Below, in pieces: positions 1 through 9,277 of a DNA stretch of 43,625 bases. The DNA comes from Spiroplasma endosymbiont of Danaus chrysippus (GTDB lineage: Bacteria; Bacillota_I; Bacilli_A; Mycoplasmatales; VBWQ01). Position numbers and translations under genes: made by a program. The notes beneath the pieces were generated by a model that worked only from the letters and a program-made list of their open reading frames with translations, did not search any database and had not been told where the DNA came from. The first letter of the stretch is position 1, and every line of letters begins with the position of its first letter. The DNA lies in contig NZ_CADDIL010000005.1 in NCBI RefSeq assembly GCF_902809815.1, positions 38,489-82,113 of the forward strand. The letters run 5' to 3'.

Positions 1-129
1 GATCATTGTTATTAAGATTATCTTTTTTAGCCATCTGTAACTCACTCTTTCTAGATATATAAATTATATTTACTAGAATTAATTAAACATAGTTATTTTT
101 GTAAGTCACACAGATTACTAAACATTCCC
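1..129 (-). mobile_element. IS256-family element, copy C (partial, left end)
   Basis: This is the first ~130 bp of the IS found complete at 7944-9401 and 11007-12381, in minus orientation. The terminal inverted repeat at 103-129 reads on the minus strand GGGAATGTTTAGTAATCTGT and matches the ends of the other copies. The rest lies outside the window. The element sits inside a plectrovirus p34-like gene. The 8 bp outside its end (130-137, CTTGATAT) would be the target duplication if it follows the 8-bp rule seen in the two complete copies. Confidence 0.93.
2..34 (-). CDS. IS256-family transposase, N-terminal 11 codons only
   Basis: The start codon (complement of CAT at 32-34) and the first 11 residues [11 protein letters not shown] are identical to the full-length transposases at 8039-9277 and 11048-12286. 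The gene runs off the window edge, so its integrity cannot be judged. Confidence 0.9.
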   Translation of the reverse strand, partial: MAKKDNLNNND

Positions 130-666
130 CTTGATATTAAACATCCACCAGTTGCCATATTACAAATTTTTCTTATTGTTTCAAATTTATTAGGTATTAA
201 CTCAGTTAATCCACTAATAAGATTTGAAATACCATAAGCATTTAATGAAATATAAGTATCTCAATCCATTAATGACTGATTTTCTTGTTTATTTAATAGT
301 AATCATGGTGGATGGACCCTCAGTTGTAGTTGTAGTAGTTATCGGCATTGGTGTTGTTGGAATAATTGGATTAATATTATTTTCTGTTCATTTACTATAA
401 TTTGCTAATCCAATTGTTCCTAAACCTAATAAGATTTTTTTACTACTATTAATTAATTTAGTTTTAGTATTTGGTCTTTGATTTAAATTTCAAATATCTA
501 AACCTAATTTTTTACCAAATAATAAACTATTAATTGAACCTAATATTGGATTTGCAATTACTTGACCATAATAAGCACTTGTGCCAATCATTGCACAAAT
601 AGGACTTATACCAGTTCTAATTAATTTAGTTAAAGTATAATTTGATTGATTTTCTATACTTGGCAT
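130..666 (-). pseudogene. Plectrovirus p34-like membrane protein, frameshifted and IS-truncated
   Basis: The first ~125 codons (MPSIENQSNYTLTK...) are clearly homologous to the intact prophage gene at 33804-34670. Both share NYTLTK, RTGISP, AYYGQ, GSINSLLF, LGLDIWN-like and KLGLGTIGL-like blocks. A Pro/Thr-rich linker (TTPMPITTTTTTEG) follows. The frame then ends at TAA near 295, while the homologous sequence (DWDTYISLN, ISGLTELIPN, TGGCLIS) continues in another frame, so there is a 1-nt frameshift. The C-terminus is cut off by IS256 copy C. The start has a good RBS (AAAGGAG) overlapping the upstream gene's end. The function of p34-type proteins is not known; hydrophobic stretches suggest a membrane or virion protein. 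Confidence 0.85.
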
Positions 667-667
667 T

Positions 668-781
668 TTATTCTCCTTTATTTGTTTTTATCAGTTCTCT
701 TATAACATCTAATAAGGAATCTACTACATAAGAATTTAATTCAAATTCATAATTTCTAATTTTAATTTTTTCCTTTTGCAT
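668..781 (-). CDS. Small phage protein, 37 aa
   Basis: ATG at 781 preceded by AAAGGAG, ending 1 bp before the p34-like start, so it is translationally linked to its neighbours. The product is short and charged (MQKEKIKIRNYEFELN...). No family is recognised. Its place in a closely packed viral operon is the main reason to accept it. Confidence 0.55.
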   Translation of the reverse strand: MQKEKIKIRNYEFELNSYVVDSLLDVIRELIKTNKGE

Positions 782-795
782 TTATTTGTTCTCCT

Positions 796-1032
796 TTAAT
801 TTTCTAATTTTTTAATTGTTACTTTAATTCAACCTTGATAAACATCATTATCACCAACTATTAATGCAACATTACTTTCGGGGTCAGAAACAATTATATG
901 TTTTGATTTAACATTTGGGTATTGTCTTAAAATAATTGCTCTAATATCATTACTTGTATGAATTGCTTTTGGAAATGGTGATAATATTTCAATTTCATCT
1001 TTATTTTCAAACAAAGTAATTAATATTATCAT
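796..1032 (-). CDS. Small phage protein, 78 aa
   Basis: ATG at 1032 overlaps the stop of the upstream gene (TAATG). The gene reads through one TGA (Trp) and ends WIKVTIKKLEN. The product has alternating hydrophobic and charged segments and no clear membrane span; it looks like a small soluble alpha/beta protein. No family is recognised. It occupies the position held in the second viral copy by an unrelated CxxC protein (9944-10113), so this slot in the operon varies between copies. Confidence 0.65.
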
Positions 1033-1193
1033 TAATTATTCTCCTTATGTTTAATTTCTTTTGATATTTCACTTAATATTTTTAATACTTTATATTCATT
1101 TTTTAATTCTTTAATAATAAATATTAAAATTATTATTACTGTTATAGATGTTATTAATATTGGTACTATTAATAAAATTTTTCATAATATCAT
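1032..1193 (-). CDS. Single-span membrane peptide, 53 aa
   Basis: MILWKILLIVPILITSITVI starts a long hydrophobic segment (about residues 2-28), followed by a basic/acidic helical tail (KELKNEYKVLKILSEISKEI). This is a typical one-span phage peptide with a cytoplasmic coiled tail. It overlaps the next gene by TAATG. A near-identical gene is at 10113-10274. The second TGA in the reading frame (codon 4) is Trp. Function unknown; virion or assembly peptide by position. Confidence 0.7.
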
Positions 1194-1196
1194 TTT

Positions 1197-1490
1197 TTAC
1201 TCTTTTCATTTTTTAAATCATTTAACATTAATTGAACAAAATGCACGATTTTTAGGAATATTTAAAGTATTAAAAATTTGACCAGTTACTATAATTTCAT
1301 CATTTTTGTTTAATAAAATACAGCGTCTATAAAATTTTGGGTTGTTAAAAATTAAAGTAACGTAGTTTAAACCATTTTACTGACCTCGAACACTATAATA
1401 TAATTCCTTATTACCTTTTTCGTAATATTTTGCTTCAATAGTGTTGCTCAGTTTTACTGTTAATTTGACATAATTGGCTTTATCTTTCAT
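1197..1490 (-). pseudogene. SSB-like (OB-fold) protein gene with UAA nonsense mutation
   Basis: 97 codons, nearly identical to the intact gene at 10279-10572. In this copy codon 38 is TAA where the intact copy has TGA (Trp, in RGQWNGLNYVTLIF). The rest of the frame is open and conserved, including VTGQIFNTLNIPKNRAF. Beta-strand-rich pattern and VTGQ motif resemble single-stranded DNA-binding OB folds; this family call is an inference. Start overlaps the end of the RuvC-like gene by 11 nt. Confidence 0.75.
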
Positions 1491-1917
1491 TTTTATAATT
1501 CCTTAAATAGTATTGAATATGCTTATATGCATCTTGTTCATGTTTTGTAAATTTTATATTTCCTTTATAATTTTCTATTTTAGTTTTATTTTTTGGTTCA
1601 CTTTCTAAATAATCTCAGTTGAAAACATCTTGAACTAATACCATTAATGCACCAATAATTTTAGGAGTTGCTAATGGATTAGTTAATAATTGTTTTGAAC
1701 TTAAAAAGAAATTTTCTACAATAACTAATATTTTTTTATCAAAAAATTGTTCTTTAATTATCGATAGTATTCTTTTAAAACGATTTTTACTTTCAAAAAC
1801 ATGTGTTGTGTTGAATGTTTCCGTATAAATAATTCTATTTGTTTCATTTGAATATATAACAATTCCATTATTACCAATTCCAGCGGGGTCAATTCCAATA
1901 ATTAAGTCATATTGCAT
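1480..1917 (-). CDS. RuvC-like (RNase H-fold) nuclease, 145 aa
   Basis: The N-terminus MQYDLIIGIDPAGIGNNG has the RuvC/YqgF-type first strand with acidic Asp10. A second strand ILVIVENFF offers Glu68. The C-terminal helix KHEQDAYKHIQYYL has His126 and Asp129, resembling the H-x-x-D-A end of RuvC resolvases. Together these give the expected D-E-D metal site. 145 aa is slightly shorter than cellular RuvC (about 170) and similar to phage resolvase-type proteins. It reads through one TGA. Its ATG overlaps the preceding stop (TAATG) and its end overlaps the SSB-like gene, so the genes are translationally coupled. A second intact copy is at 10562-10999. Likely role is resolving or cutting branched DNA during viral replication; the exact substrate is not evident. 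Confidence 0.75.
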
Positions 1918-2189
1918 TATTCAAAGTCACCATTTTTAATTTCATCTCTTAATTTAATAATAAATCCGAATGGAGTTAAACCTTGTGTATCACCAATATA
2001 AAAGGTTTCATAATCAAGTATTATATTAATTATTTTTTCTTTATATTCATTAATTACTTCTTTTTTAAAATCTTTTCTTAATTTTTCTATATTATTTAAA
2101 TATTCTTCTGTTATTTTTTTACTACGTTTTTTATTATATTCATTAATAATTTCTTGGTCTTTAACAGAAAATGGTTTTTCTTTATCCAT
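1917..2189 (-). CDS. Coiled-coil phage protein, 90 aa
   Basis: Highly charged helical protein (MDKEKPFSVKDQEIINEYNK..., KKITEEYLNNIEKLRKDFKK). The first 60 residues look like a long amphipathic helix or coiled coil. Ends GDFE, with the stop overlapping the RuvC-like start as TAATG. RBS AGGAGG lies upstream within the zinc-ribbon gene's end. A homologue of 98 aa at 12382-12678 has a similar N-terminus, the same GDFE end and a diverged middle. Unknown function; a replication accessory protein is plausible from the neighbours. Confidence 0.75.
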   Translation of the reverse strand: MDKEKPFSVKDQEIINEYNKKRSKKITEEYLNNIEKLRKDFKKEVINEYKEKIINIILDYETFYIGDTQGLTPFGFIIKLRDEIKNGDFE

Positions 2190-2352
2190 ATTTATGCCTC
2201 CTACTTAACCTAATATTTAAAATACAGTCATAACAAATTGCTTTACTATTTTTATCTCTTAAAAAATATTTTCTTGTTTTTATATCATTAGTATTAAAGA
2301 ATAAATAATCTAATTTATTTTGTTTACATGTTCAACAAAAATACTTTTTCAT
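2182..2352 (-). CDS. Zinc-ribbon mini-protein, 56 aa
   Basis: MKKYFCWTCKQNKLDYLFF with a second pair AICYDCI: two CxxC pairs about 36 residues apart form a likely zinc ribbon. Codon 7 is TGA (Trp). The gene overlaps the next start by 8 nt (ATGGATAA). A copy differing by a few residues is at 12890-13060. The first CxxC plus the WTCKQ context resembles small phage DNA-binding zinc fingers, but no specific family is recognised. Confidence 0.75.
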
Positions 2353-2394
2353 AATAGTTCTTTCTAATATATTCTGTTGCTTGTAGCATAAAGA

Positions 2395-2830
2395 ATATAT
2401 ATTTTTATTTTTATATTATTAATACTATTCGTTTTATTCATTCCAGAAATTCTGGGCTCAAAAATAAAAAATAAAACCAACACTTGCTCACTTGATAGTG
2501 GCAAGGTTGGTTAAATAAAGAATAGAATTAATACAATAGGTCCCTACAACAGGTCTATATATACTAGTTTCCAATTCGCTCCCACCCCAAGAATTACCAT
2601 TAATGGTTAGTATATTTTATTAGGTATCACTCCACTTTTTATTTATCCATGCAACTCCACATGTTCTAGCTACTATTTTTAACAACTGTGTTGTAGTTCA
2701 CTTTTTTAGTTCCCTAACACGTGTTGATAATAGTGTTAAAGAGAGTTATTAATTATTAACTTTCTCCTACTTGGTCACTGCGTGTAGTAGATATTTAAAG
2801 GATGTTAATAATAAAAATTTTAAAATTTTA
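2395..2830. other. Conserved structured non-coding block (copy 1), candidate viral origin/packaging region
   Basis: About 430 bp with no gene, conserved with 13575-13965. It contains the palindrome CCAGAAATTCTGG (near 2442-2454), a long hairpin at 2475-2512 (AACCAAC/GTTGGTT outside, CTTGC/GCAAG and CACT/AGTG inside, loop TGAT), and the palindrome AACACGTGTT near 2717. Unusually GC-richer patches (CTCCCACCCCAAG) stand out from the AT-rich surroundings. By analogy with filamentous phages, an intergenic region of hairpins just upstream of the replication genes would hold origin and packaging signals; this is inference. Confidence 0.6.
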
Positions 2831-2837
2831 CAATTAC

Positions 2838-2870
2838 AAAAAAAAGACAAGATTATTTCTTGTCTTTTTC
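2838..2870 (-). terminator. Bidirectional rho-independent terminator
   Basis: Hairpin AAAAAGACAAGA / TCTTGTCTTTTT with a short AT loop, A-run before and T-run after, so it can act on both strands. The same hairpin occurs at 13971-14002. It separates the gene at 3038-3470 from the non-coding block. Confidence 0.75.
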
Positions 2871-3037
2871 CTTTGATAATAATTTTTTAAATTTATATTT
2901 TTTAAAATACGTCGAATATAAATTTAAGGGTAAAAGAGAATTTAATTTGTCTATCATCATTTTTAAATGGTAATCTTGAAAAGAATTTATTTATCTAGTA
3001 ATTCATCTTCCTACTTTTTTGGGAACCTCCTTTTTTT

Positions 3038-3470
3038 TTAAGTATTAATAATTTTTTTTGTATATTTTTCAATAAAAAAATCACTAATATCACTATTAGT
3101 TGCGTTATCTTTTATACAAATTTTATAAAAAATTATAGTTAAGGTAGTTGTATTATTAAATACTTCATTTACTTCTTTTTCAATTTCTTTTGTTAATTTT
3201 TTATTTATTGTTATTAGTGGAATTTTAATTTTATGATGTGTATCATAAAATTCTTTTATTAATGTTTCTAAATCCATATTTTTTGTTTTATTAAATTCAT
3301 TAGCAATTTTTTCATTAGTCAAAAATGTAATAAATTTTTGATCTAGAAACCCATTGACTGTTGTATAAAAATATATAATTTTTTCTATTAAAGTTTTGAA
3401 TATATATTCACAAAAAACTTTAGCATATTCAGTGGGATCTGGTAAATAATTAGTTAGATATTTTTAACAT
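3038..3470 (-). pseudogene. Unknown phage-associated gene with A-run frameshift
   Basis: A well-placed start (ATG at 3470 after GAAAGGAACA) gives only MLKISN before TAA. Removing one A from the five-A run just after it joins MLK to a frame open for ~140 codons: YLTNYLPDPTEYAKVF... through TNEKIANEFNKTKNM to KYTKKIINT. The product is helical, Lys/Ile-rich and has no recognisable motif. It lies upstream of the viral non-coding block, outside the shared module; copy 2 has no equivalent. It is probably an accessory gene of the viral remnant. Confidence 0.55.
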
Positions 3471-4104
3471 ATTATTGTTCCTTTCAAAATCATTAAATTT
3501 TATGTATATAAAATTTCAATACTTATTATATTTAACACTTTTTAATGTTAACAATTAAATATTATTTTATATTATATAAAATTACAATTGTTAATAAGTG
3601 ATTGAACATTAAATTTAGTTATTAAGAAGTTAATATATTTTCATTATCATTAAATTAATTTTTATTTTAAAAAGTGATAATCTTTTTATATAAAATAAGA
3701 GGTAATTTATTAAAATATGTAATTGTTATTATGAAAATTGTATTTGAAATTTCTGCAAAAAATAAGATTACGATTAAAAACACAAAAATTCCTAAAATTT
3801 ATATAGTAAATTTTTGAAGTATAGTTTAATTATTAATTATACTTTTGGTTAGTTAGTATTTTATATATTTTAAATTTTATTATTTTCTATTATATAATGT
3901 TTAAGTATAAAAATAAGACAGTTAAGAATAAATAATTATTTAATTATTATTGTATTGTATTACTTTACTAAAAGTAATATTAATTTTTAAAATTATATAT
4001 AGTATTTTATATTTAATAATTAGGTAGTTTAGTTTTTCTTAATTATGTTTTTATATAGAAAAAACCATTATCAATATATAATATCTTTATCTTTAAGATT
4101 ATTA
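3471..4104. other. Intergenic AT-rich region, no gene seen
   Basis: About 630 bp of very AT-rich DNA between the viral remnant and the fakA operon. All frames are closed by frequent TAA/TAG. I see no RNA gene, no repeat shared with other parts of the window and no clear terminator. Confidence 0.5.
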
Positions 4105-4133
4105 TTGTCTTGATATATTATATTAGGTATAAT
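4105..4133 (+). promoter_or_regulatory. Sigma-A-type promoter for asp23-fakA
   Basis: TTGTCT at 4105-4110, 17-bp spacer, TATAAT at 4128-4133. The start codon lies at 4211, which leaves a leader of about 70 nt. Confidence 0.65.
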
Positions 4134-4210
4134 ATAAAAGACTATAAAAATTATAAGAGATTTTATTTTATATAAATTTAATTTATTATTAATATAATAG
4201 GGGTGATTAT

Positions 4211-4504
4211 GTGGAGAAAGATAAAGATATTATGAACATTATTAAAAAAGCATTATCAGAAAGTATTTTATCTGTACCAGGTGTTGCCAATATTTATGAA
4301 AAAGATAATAATTATGGAATTAAAGTTAACAAGTCTGATTTAGGTTGAATTATTGATATTAATATAGTTTGTTTTTTTAATAATAATATTTGAAATATTA
4401 TGAATCAAACTCAGAAAAATTTAAAATATATTGTTGAAAAGATTATTAAACATCAAGACTATATAGTACTTAACATTTTTGTTCATGATTTAATTGAAGA
4501 ATAA
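4211..4504 (+). CDS. Asp23/Gls24 (DUF322) family protein
   Basis: 97 aa from a GTG start with a strong RBS (AGGGGTGA). MEKDKDIMNIIKKALSESIL followed by SVPGVANIYE is the family's opening signature (conserved SVPGV turn). The middle strand pair GWIIDINIVCFF and the C-terminal LKYIVEKIIKHQ match an Asp23-type alpha/beta fold. Located 23 nt upstream of fakA, the same order (yloU-yloV) as in Firmicutes. Known Asp23-type proteins are linked to envelope stress or membrane anchoring; the specific job in a wall-less bacterium is unknown. The overlapping ATG two codons upstream in another frame is not used. Confidence 0.85.
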
Positions 4505-4527
4505 AAGAAAATATAAGGTGAAATTAA

Positions 4528-6186
4528 ATGAAAAAAATTGATATTAAAACCTTAAAAGTTATGCTTATTAGCGGTGCTAATAATCTTTATAATCATCATT
4601 TTGAAGTTGATAAATTAAATGTTTTCCCAGTACCTGATGGTGATACTGGAACAAATATGAATTTAACAATGATGAATGGTATAAAAGAATTAAATGGCAA
4701 AGAATATTATAGTTTAAAAACATTTGCTACTACTTTTTCTCGTGGTTTAATGATGGGTGCGCGTGGTAATTCTGGAGTTATTTTATCTCAAATTTTTCGT
4801 GGTTTTTTTCAAACTATAAAAACAAAAGATTTAAAAAATGATTTCATTAGTAATAAGGATTTATTAAAATCTTGAAAAAGTGCGCAAGATTATGCATATC
4901 GTGCAGTTATGAAACCAGTAGAAGGTACTATTCTTACTATTATTAAAGATGGTGCTAAGTATATTAATGAATTAGAAATAACAGGCAAAGATTCGCTTTA
5001 TATTTTTGAAAAATTACTAGAAGGAATGAATGAATCATTAAAAAGAACACCTGATTTATTGCCAATTTTAAAAAAAGTAGGAGTTGTTGATTCGGGTGGT
5101 GCTGGTTTAGTTTATATTGTTGAAGGTATGGTGTATGGTTTAAAGCACGGTAAAGCTATTTCGCCAAAGAAAAAATTAGAACAACAAGATACAGCAAAAT
5201 TTGACCTGGTTTTAAATCAAGAAAACTTTGGTTATTGTTCAGAAGTTATTGTAAAACTAAATAAAGTTAGTAAGTTAGATTTTAATTTAAGCAAAACACG
5301 AACTGATTTAGAAACAATGGATGGTCAATCAATAGTTTTAGTAGATGATGAAGATTTAATCAAAGTTCATATTCATACTTTAAAACCAGGTCAAATTTTA
5401 AATTATTTTCAGAAATTTGGTGAAATTTTAAAAGTAAAAATTGAAAATATGACCGAACAGGCAAAAGCACATACACAAACTATTAAACCAATTCGTAAAT
5501 TAAATAATAAATTTGCTTTAATTGCTGCTGTTCCTGGCAGAGGAATTGAAACCTTTTTTAGAGATGAATTAAAGGTTAACAATATTATTATGTATTCAAA
5601 AAGAATTAATCCATCAACAGATGACTTTTTAAAGGCAATTGAAATTGTCGATGCAAAAAATGTCTTTATTTTGCCAAATGATAGTAATTTATTTTTAGTA
5701 GCAGAACAAGCAAGAAAATTAGAAAAAAAATCAAAAGTTTTTGTATTACCTGCTAAAAATATTGCTCAAGGTATGCGTGCTGCTTTAAATTTCAATCCTG
5801 AATTAAGTGCAAAAGAAAATAATAAAAATATGTGAAGTGAAATTAAATATGCTGCTTTTGGTTATGTAACAGTTGCTGATCGTGATGTTGAAATAGATGG
5901 TATTAAAATTGGAAAAAAACACTTTTTTTCTGCTGTTAGTTTTCGTAATAAAGATGGTAAAGAAAAAATTATTGCTTCAAATGAAAATTTATTTAATGTA
6001 ATTAAAGTATTGTTTACTAAATTAATTTGAGATGGTGCAGAAATAATTACTATTTTTAAAGGTAAAGGTTATTCAAAAGATCAAATTAATTTTATGAAAA
6101 AAATTTTAGATGAAGATTATGATATTGAATATGAAATTGTTGATGGTGATCAAGAAGTTTATAACTTTCTTTTCGTGGTGGAATAA
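4528..6186 (+). CDS. fakA: Fatty acid kinase catalytic subunit FakA (DAK2 domain, YloV family)
   Basis: 552 aa, normal family length (about 550). The N-terminal DhaL-like kinase domain has the nucleotide/Mg site NVFPVPDGDTGTNMNLT and GARGNSGVILSQIFRGF, then KPVEGTILT. VGVVDSGGAGL lies near residue 185. The middle and C-terminal domains follow (ending QEVYNFLFVVE). Reads through several TGA as Trp (after residues 115 and 308 of the two open halves). FakA phosphorylates fatty acids delivered by FakB, feeding exogenous fatty acids into phospholipid synthesis. This fits a sterol- and fatty-acid-requiring mollicute, and plsC at 40254 could use the products. Confidence 0.93.
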
Positions 6187-6239
6187 TACTATGTTATAAT
6201 ATTGTAGACTCTATTCAAATAGTTAGAAAGGAGAAGATT

Positions 6240-7055
6240 ATGACTAATTTATTATTATCCTCAGTTAATCCAAATGATCCAAAGACTTGATCAACTAGTT
6301 TAATTGTTTTAGCAAGCTTAGTAGCTATTGTTGGTGTAATTTTGTTTGTTGTTACTATGATTTGATTTTTCACTTGAATTAAGTATTCTTGATTCCATCG
6401 CGAAAATAGTGCTAATTTAACTGGTGGCGAGTTATCTCAAAAATATTTAAAAACATACGGTATTAATGCAAAAAGAATAAAATTTAAGGGATTTGGTAAT
6501 ATTAATAGTATTACTGTTGAACCTAGGTTTTTTTATTTAAGTCCCTATTTATTTAATAATGGTAATTTTACTTTAAGACTATTACCATGAACTTATCACC
6601 GTCGTTCTATTTATACTTTAGCAATGGCAATGGAAAGTACTTGGGCAGTAAGTAGTTCAAATAGTAGTCGTTTTAATACTTTTTGATGAGATTTTTCTCG
6701 TAAAATAACATTATTTTTTGTTTTAATTCCTTTTGCACTTGCTATTCTATTTGCTCTTTCACCCGCTAATTCTTGAATTACTTTATCAGCAGCGAGCGCC
6801 AATATACTTTCAATTGTTTTATCAATTTTAGGTAGTATTTTATTAATTCTTTTTTCTTCAATGCAAATGATTTTTTATGCTAAATCAAGAAAAGAAATTT
6901 GTCAAAATCTTGTTGGTATTTTAAATGAAAAAGAAATACGTGCTATTAGTTGAATTTTCCAAATTAAGTTTATTTATTACTTGATTCGTATGATTTATGA
7001 AATATTACAACTTATTTTACGTATTGTGATGTACACACAGCAAAATGAGAAATAA
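6240..7055 (+). CDS. YugP-like (Zn_peptidase_2) membrane protein lacking the HEVGH zinc motif
   Basis: 271 aa; RBS AAAGGAG before ATG. One N-terminal membrane span (about 20-46), a soluble segment, then hydrophobic spans at about 155-175 and 185-210. The soluble part follows the YugP pattern: TGGELSQKYLKTYGI, then EPRFFYLSPYLFNNG, then SIYTLAMAMESTWA. In YugP proteins the last block reads A-x-A-x-H-E-x-G-H-A. Here it is M131-E132-S-T-W135-A: both His ligands are gone and only Glu remains. If the homology is right, this is a catalytically dead relative with a structural or binding role. Homology was judged by eye. It follows fakA by 53 nt and ends at a terminator. Confidence 0.6.
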
Positions 7056-7056
7056 T

Positions 7057-7093
7057 AAAAATTTGTACCTAAATTATAGGTACAAATTTTAAA
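7057..7093 (+). terminator. Rho-independent terminator
   Basis: Perfect stem AAAATTTGTACCT / AGGTACAAATTTT with an AAATTAT loop and T-run, directly after the YugP-like stop. Confidence 0.85.
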
Positions 7094-7315
7094 TTTAAAA
7101 TTATATTAAGTTTTATTGATAAAACATTATTTTCAAAACTTTTATAAAATATAAGTTTTAAAGTTTTGTTTTTTTAATTTTACATTTAATTACTAAACTA
7201 ATATTTTTCATTTTCATTTATTATTGTATATTTAAAATTTAAAAATATAAAAAAAGGTTTTAAATGTTAACTATGAGAGAGAAAAAAGAATATTTTAAGT
7301 TAAAGAGAATACTGA

Positions 7316-7697
7316 ATGCAAAGTAAGTCTGCTATTAATATATATTCAGAAATTAATAAATTAAAAATAGTTTTATTACTTGCTAAAATTTTTATCAGAA
7401 ATGGTATTGGAGTATTTTATATTAAAAAGTTTGTTGTAATGAGTATTATCCAAGATAAAAAAATATGTTCTTACTTAATCAATCAAATTTTGAAAGAATG
7501 GAATTCTAAAAAAGAATATATTATTTCACTAGAAAAATATTTAAAACAACTTTCAGTTCAATAATTTATTAACAAAATAATTACTTGCTGTTAATAAATT
7601 TGAGTTAAAAATTAAATATAATAATACATATCCATGTTTATGAAATTACTAATTCTGAATTGTCATGTGGTCAGAGTGTTGCCCATATTGTATATTA
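7316..7697 (+). pseudogene. arcA: Arginine deiminase remnant
   Basis: The 82-codon frame from 7316 resembles the N-terminal part of ADI with an internal deletion. SAINIYSEINKLKIVLL matches the family start (I-x-V-Y-S-E-I-G-x-L-x-x-V-L-x-H). Then NGIGVFYIKKFV and LINQILKEWNSKKEYI match the 'NGIEVLYIEKLV ... LI..FL' region, while ~50 residues between them (with the H-R-P-G loop) are missing. After the stop, 7651-7698 encodes SELSCGQSVAHIVY, resembling the degraded ADI end (ELSRGxGGxRCM...). Adjacent arcB remains support the call. There is no catalytic core left. Confidence 0.65.
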
Positions 7698-8038
7698 ATG
7701 TTAAATTAAATAAAGATATTAGGAACTGAAAGGAAGAAAAGATATCATGGCTATTAATTTAAAAGGCAGAAATTTTATTTGTTTATTAGATTTTACTTCA
7801 GAAGAAATTTATTACTTATTAGAATTAGCTGCTACTTTAAAAATTGCAAAACAAAAAGGAATAGAAAAACAGCCATTAAAAGGCTATAGTGTTGCTTTAT
7901 TATATCGAAAAGATTCATTAAGAACAAGAAGCGCGTTTGAAGTGGGAATGTTTAGTAATCTGTGTGACTTACAAAAATAACTATGTTTAATTAATTCTAG
8001 TAAATATAATTTATATATCTAGAAAGAGTGAGTTACAG

Positions 8039-9277
8039 ATGGCTAAAAAAGATAATCTTAATAACAATGATCCAATATCAAAAGCAGTAGATTTATTATT
8101 AGAAAATACTGAGGATTTAACAACAGTTTTTAAAGAGGGAGGCTTATATAAAGAATTAACTAAACGATTGGTAGAAAAAATGTTGAATTCTGAGATGCAA
8201 AATTATTTAGGACACGAAAGAAATCAACGCAGTAATAATGACAATGTTCGTAATGGTACAACATCAAAAAAATTAATAACTCAACAAGGTAAAATTGAAA
8301 TTGATGTACCAAGAGATCGTAATAGTAATTTTGAACCAGTAATAATCACAAAAAGACAGAGAAGATTTGATGGTTTTGATCAACAAGTTCTTTCACTATA
8401 TGCAAAAGGTATGACTTTATCAGATATTAGAATGCAGTTGCAAGAGTTATATGATGGCGCAGATATTAGCGAAAGCGTAATTAGTCAAATTACTGATGAT
8501 GTCATTGATGATGTCAAAGCATGGCAAAATCGTCCATTAGATAGTGTTTATCCAATCATTTATTTTGATTGTATCGTAGTTAAAGTACGTCAGGATAAAC
8601 GTATTATTAACAAATCAGTTTATATAGCTTTAGGAGTTGATTTAGAAGGTAAAAAAGATGTTTTAGGTTTATGAATTAGTGAAAATGAAGGTGCTAAATT
8701 CTGATTAAATAATTTTACAGAAATGAAAAATCGAGGCTTAAATGATATTCTTATTGCTTGTAGTGATAATTTAACAGGCATGTCAGAGGCAATACAATCA
8801 GTTTATCCTAAAACTGAACATCAATTATGCATAGTTCATCAAATTAGAAATAGCTTAAAATATGTTTCATACAAACATCGAAAGTCTCTAGTTATCGATT
8901 TAAAGCCAATTTATACAGCATGTAGTGAAGAACAAGCAATGCAAGCTTTAGAATCATTTGAAAGTAAATGAAATAAACAATATCCACAAATTGCTAAATC
9001 TTGATATAAAAATTGAGAAAATTTAATGGTTTTTATTAGTTATCCAGCAGAAATTAAAAGGGTAATTTATACTACAAATGCTATTGAATCTGTTAATAGC
9101 CAATTACGAAAAGTTATTAGAAATAAAAAAGTTTTTCCTAATGATATGGCAGTTTTTAAAATTTTTTACTTAGCAATTGAAAATATCACAAAAAAATGAA
9201 CATTGCCCATTCAAAATTGAAATACAGCAATTGCTCATTTTATGATAAAATTTGAAGACAGAATTAATCTGAACTAG
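8039..9277 (+). CDS. IS256-family transposase
   Basis: 412 aa, normal for IS256 transposases (about 400). DDE residues are visible: Asp in [12 protein letters not shown], Asp in ACSDNLTGM, Glu in [14 protein letters not shown]. The family C/H signature [16 protein letters not shown] is also present. N-terminal half: [10 protein letters not shown], then [13 protein letters not shown], the typical core lead-in. The frame is intact with several TGA=Trp codons, so the enzyme is probably active. Essentially identical to the product at 11048-12286, indicating recent movement. Confidence 0.96.

Noticed and set aside
3471-4104. Possible oriC
   Set aside because: AT-rich only; no DnaA box clusters and no dnaA/dnaN nearby.
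6611-6802. Minus-strand ORF of 63 codons
   Set aside because: Antisense to the YugP-like gene, no RBS; shadow frame.
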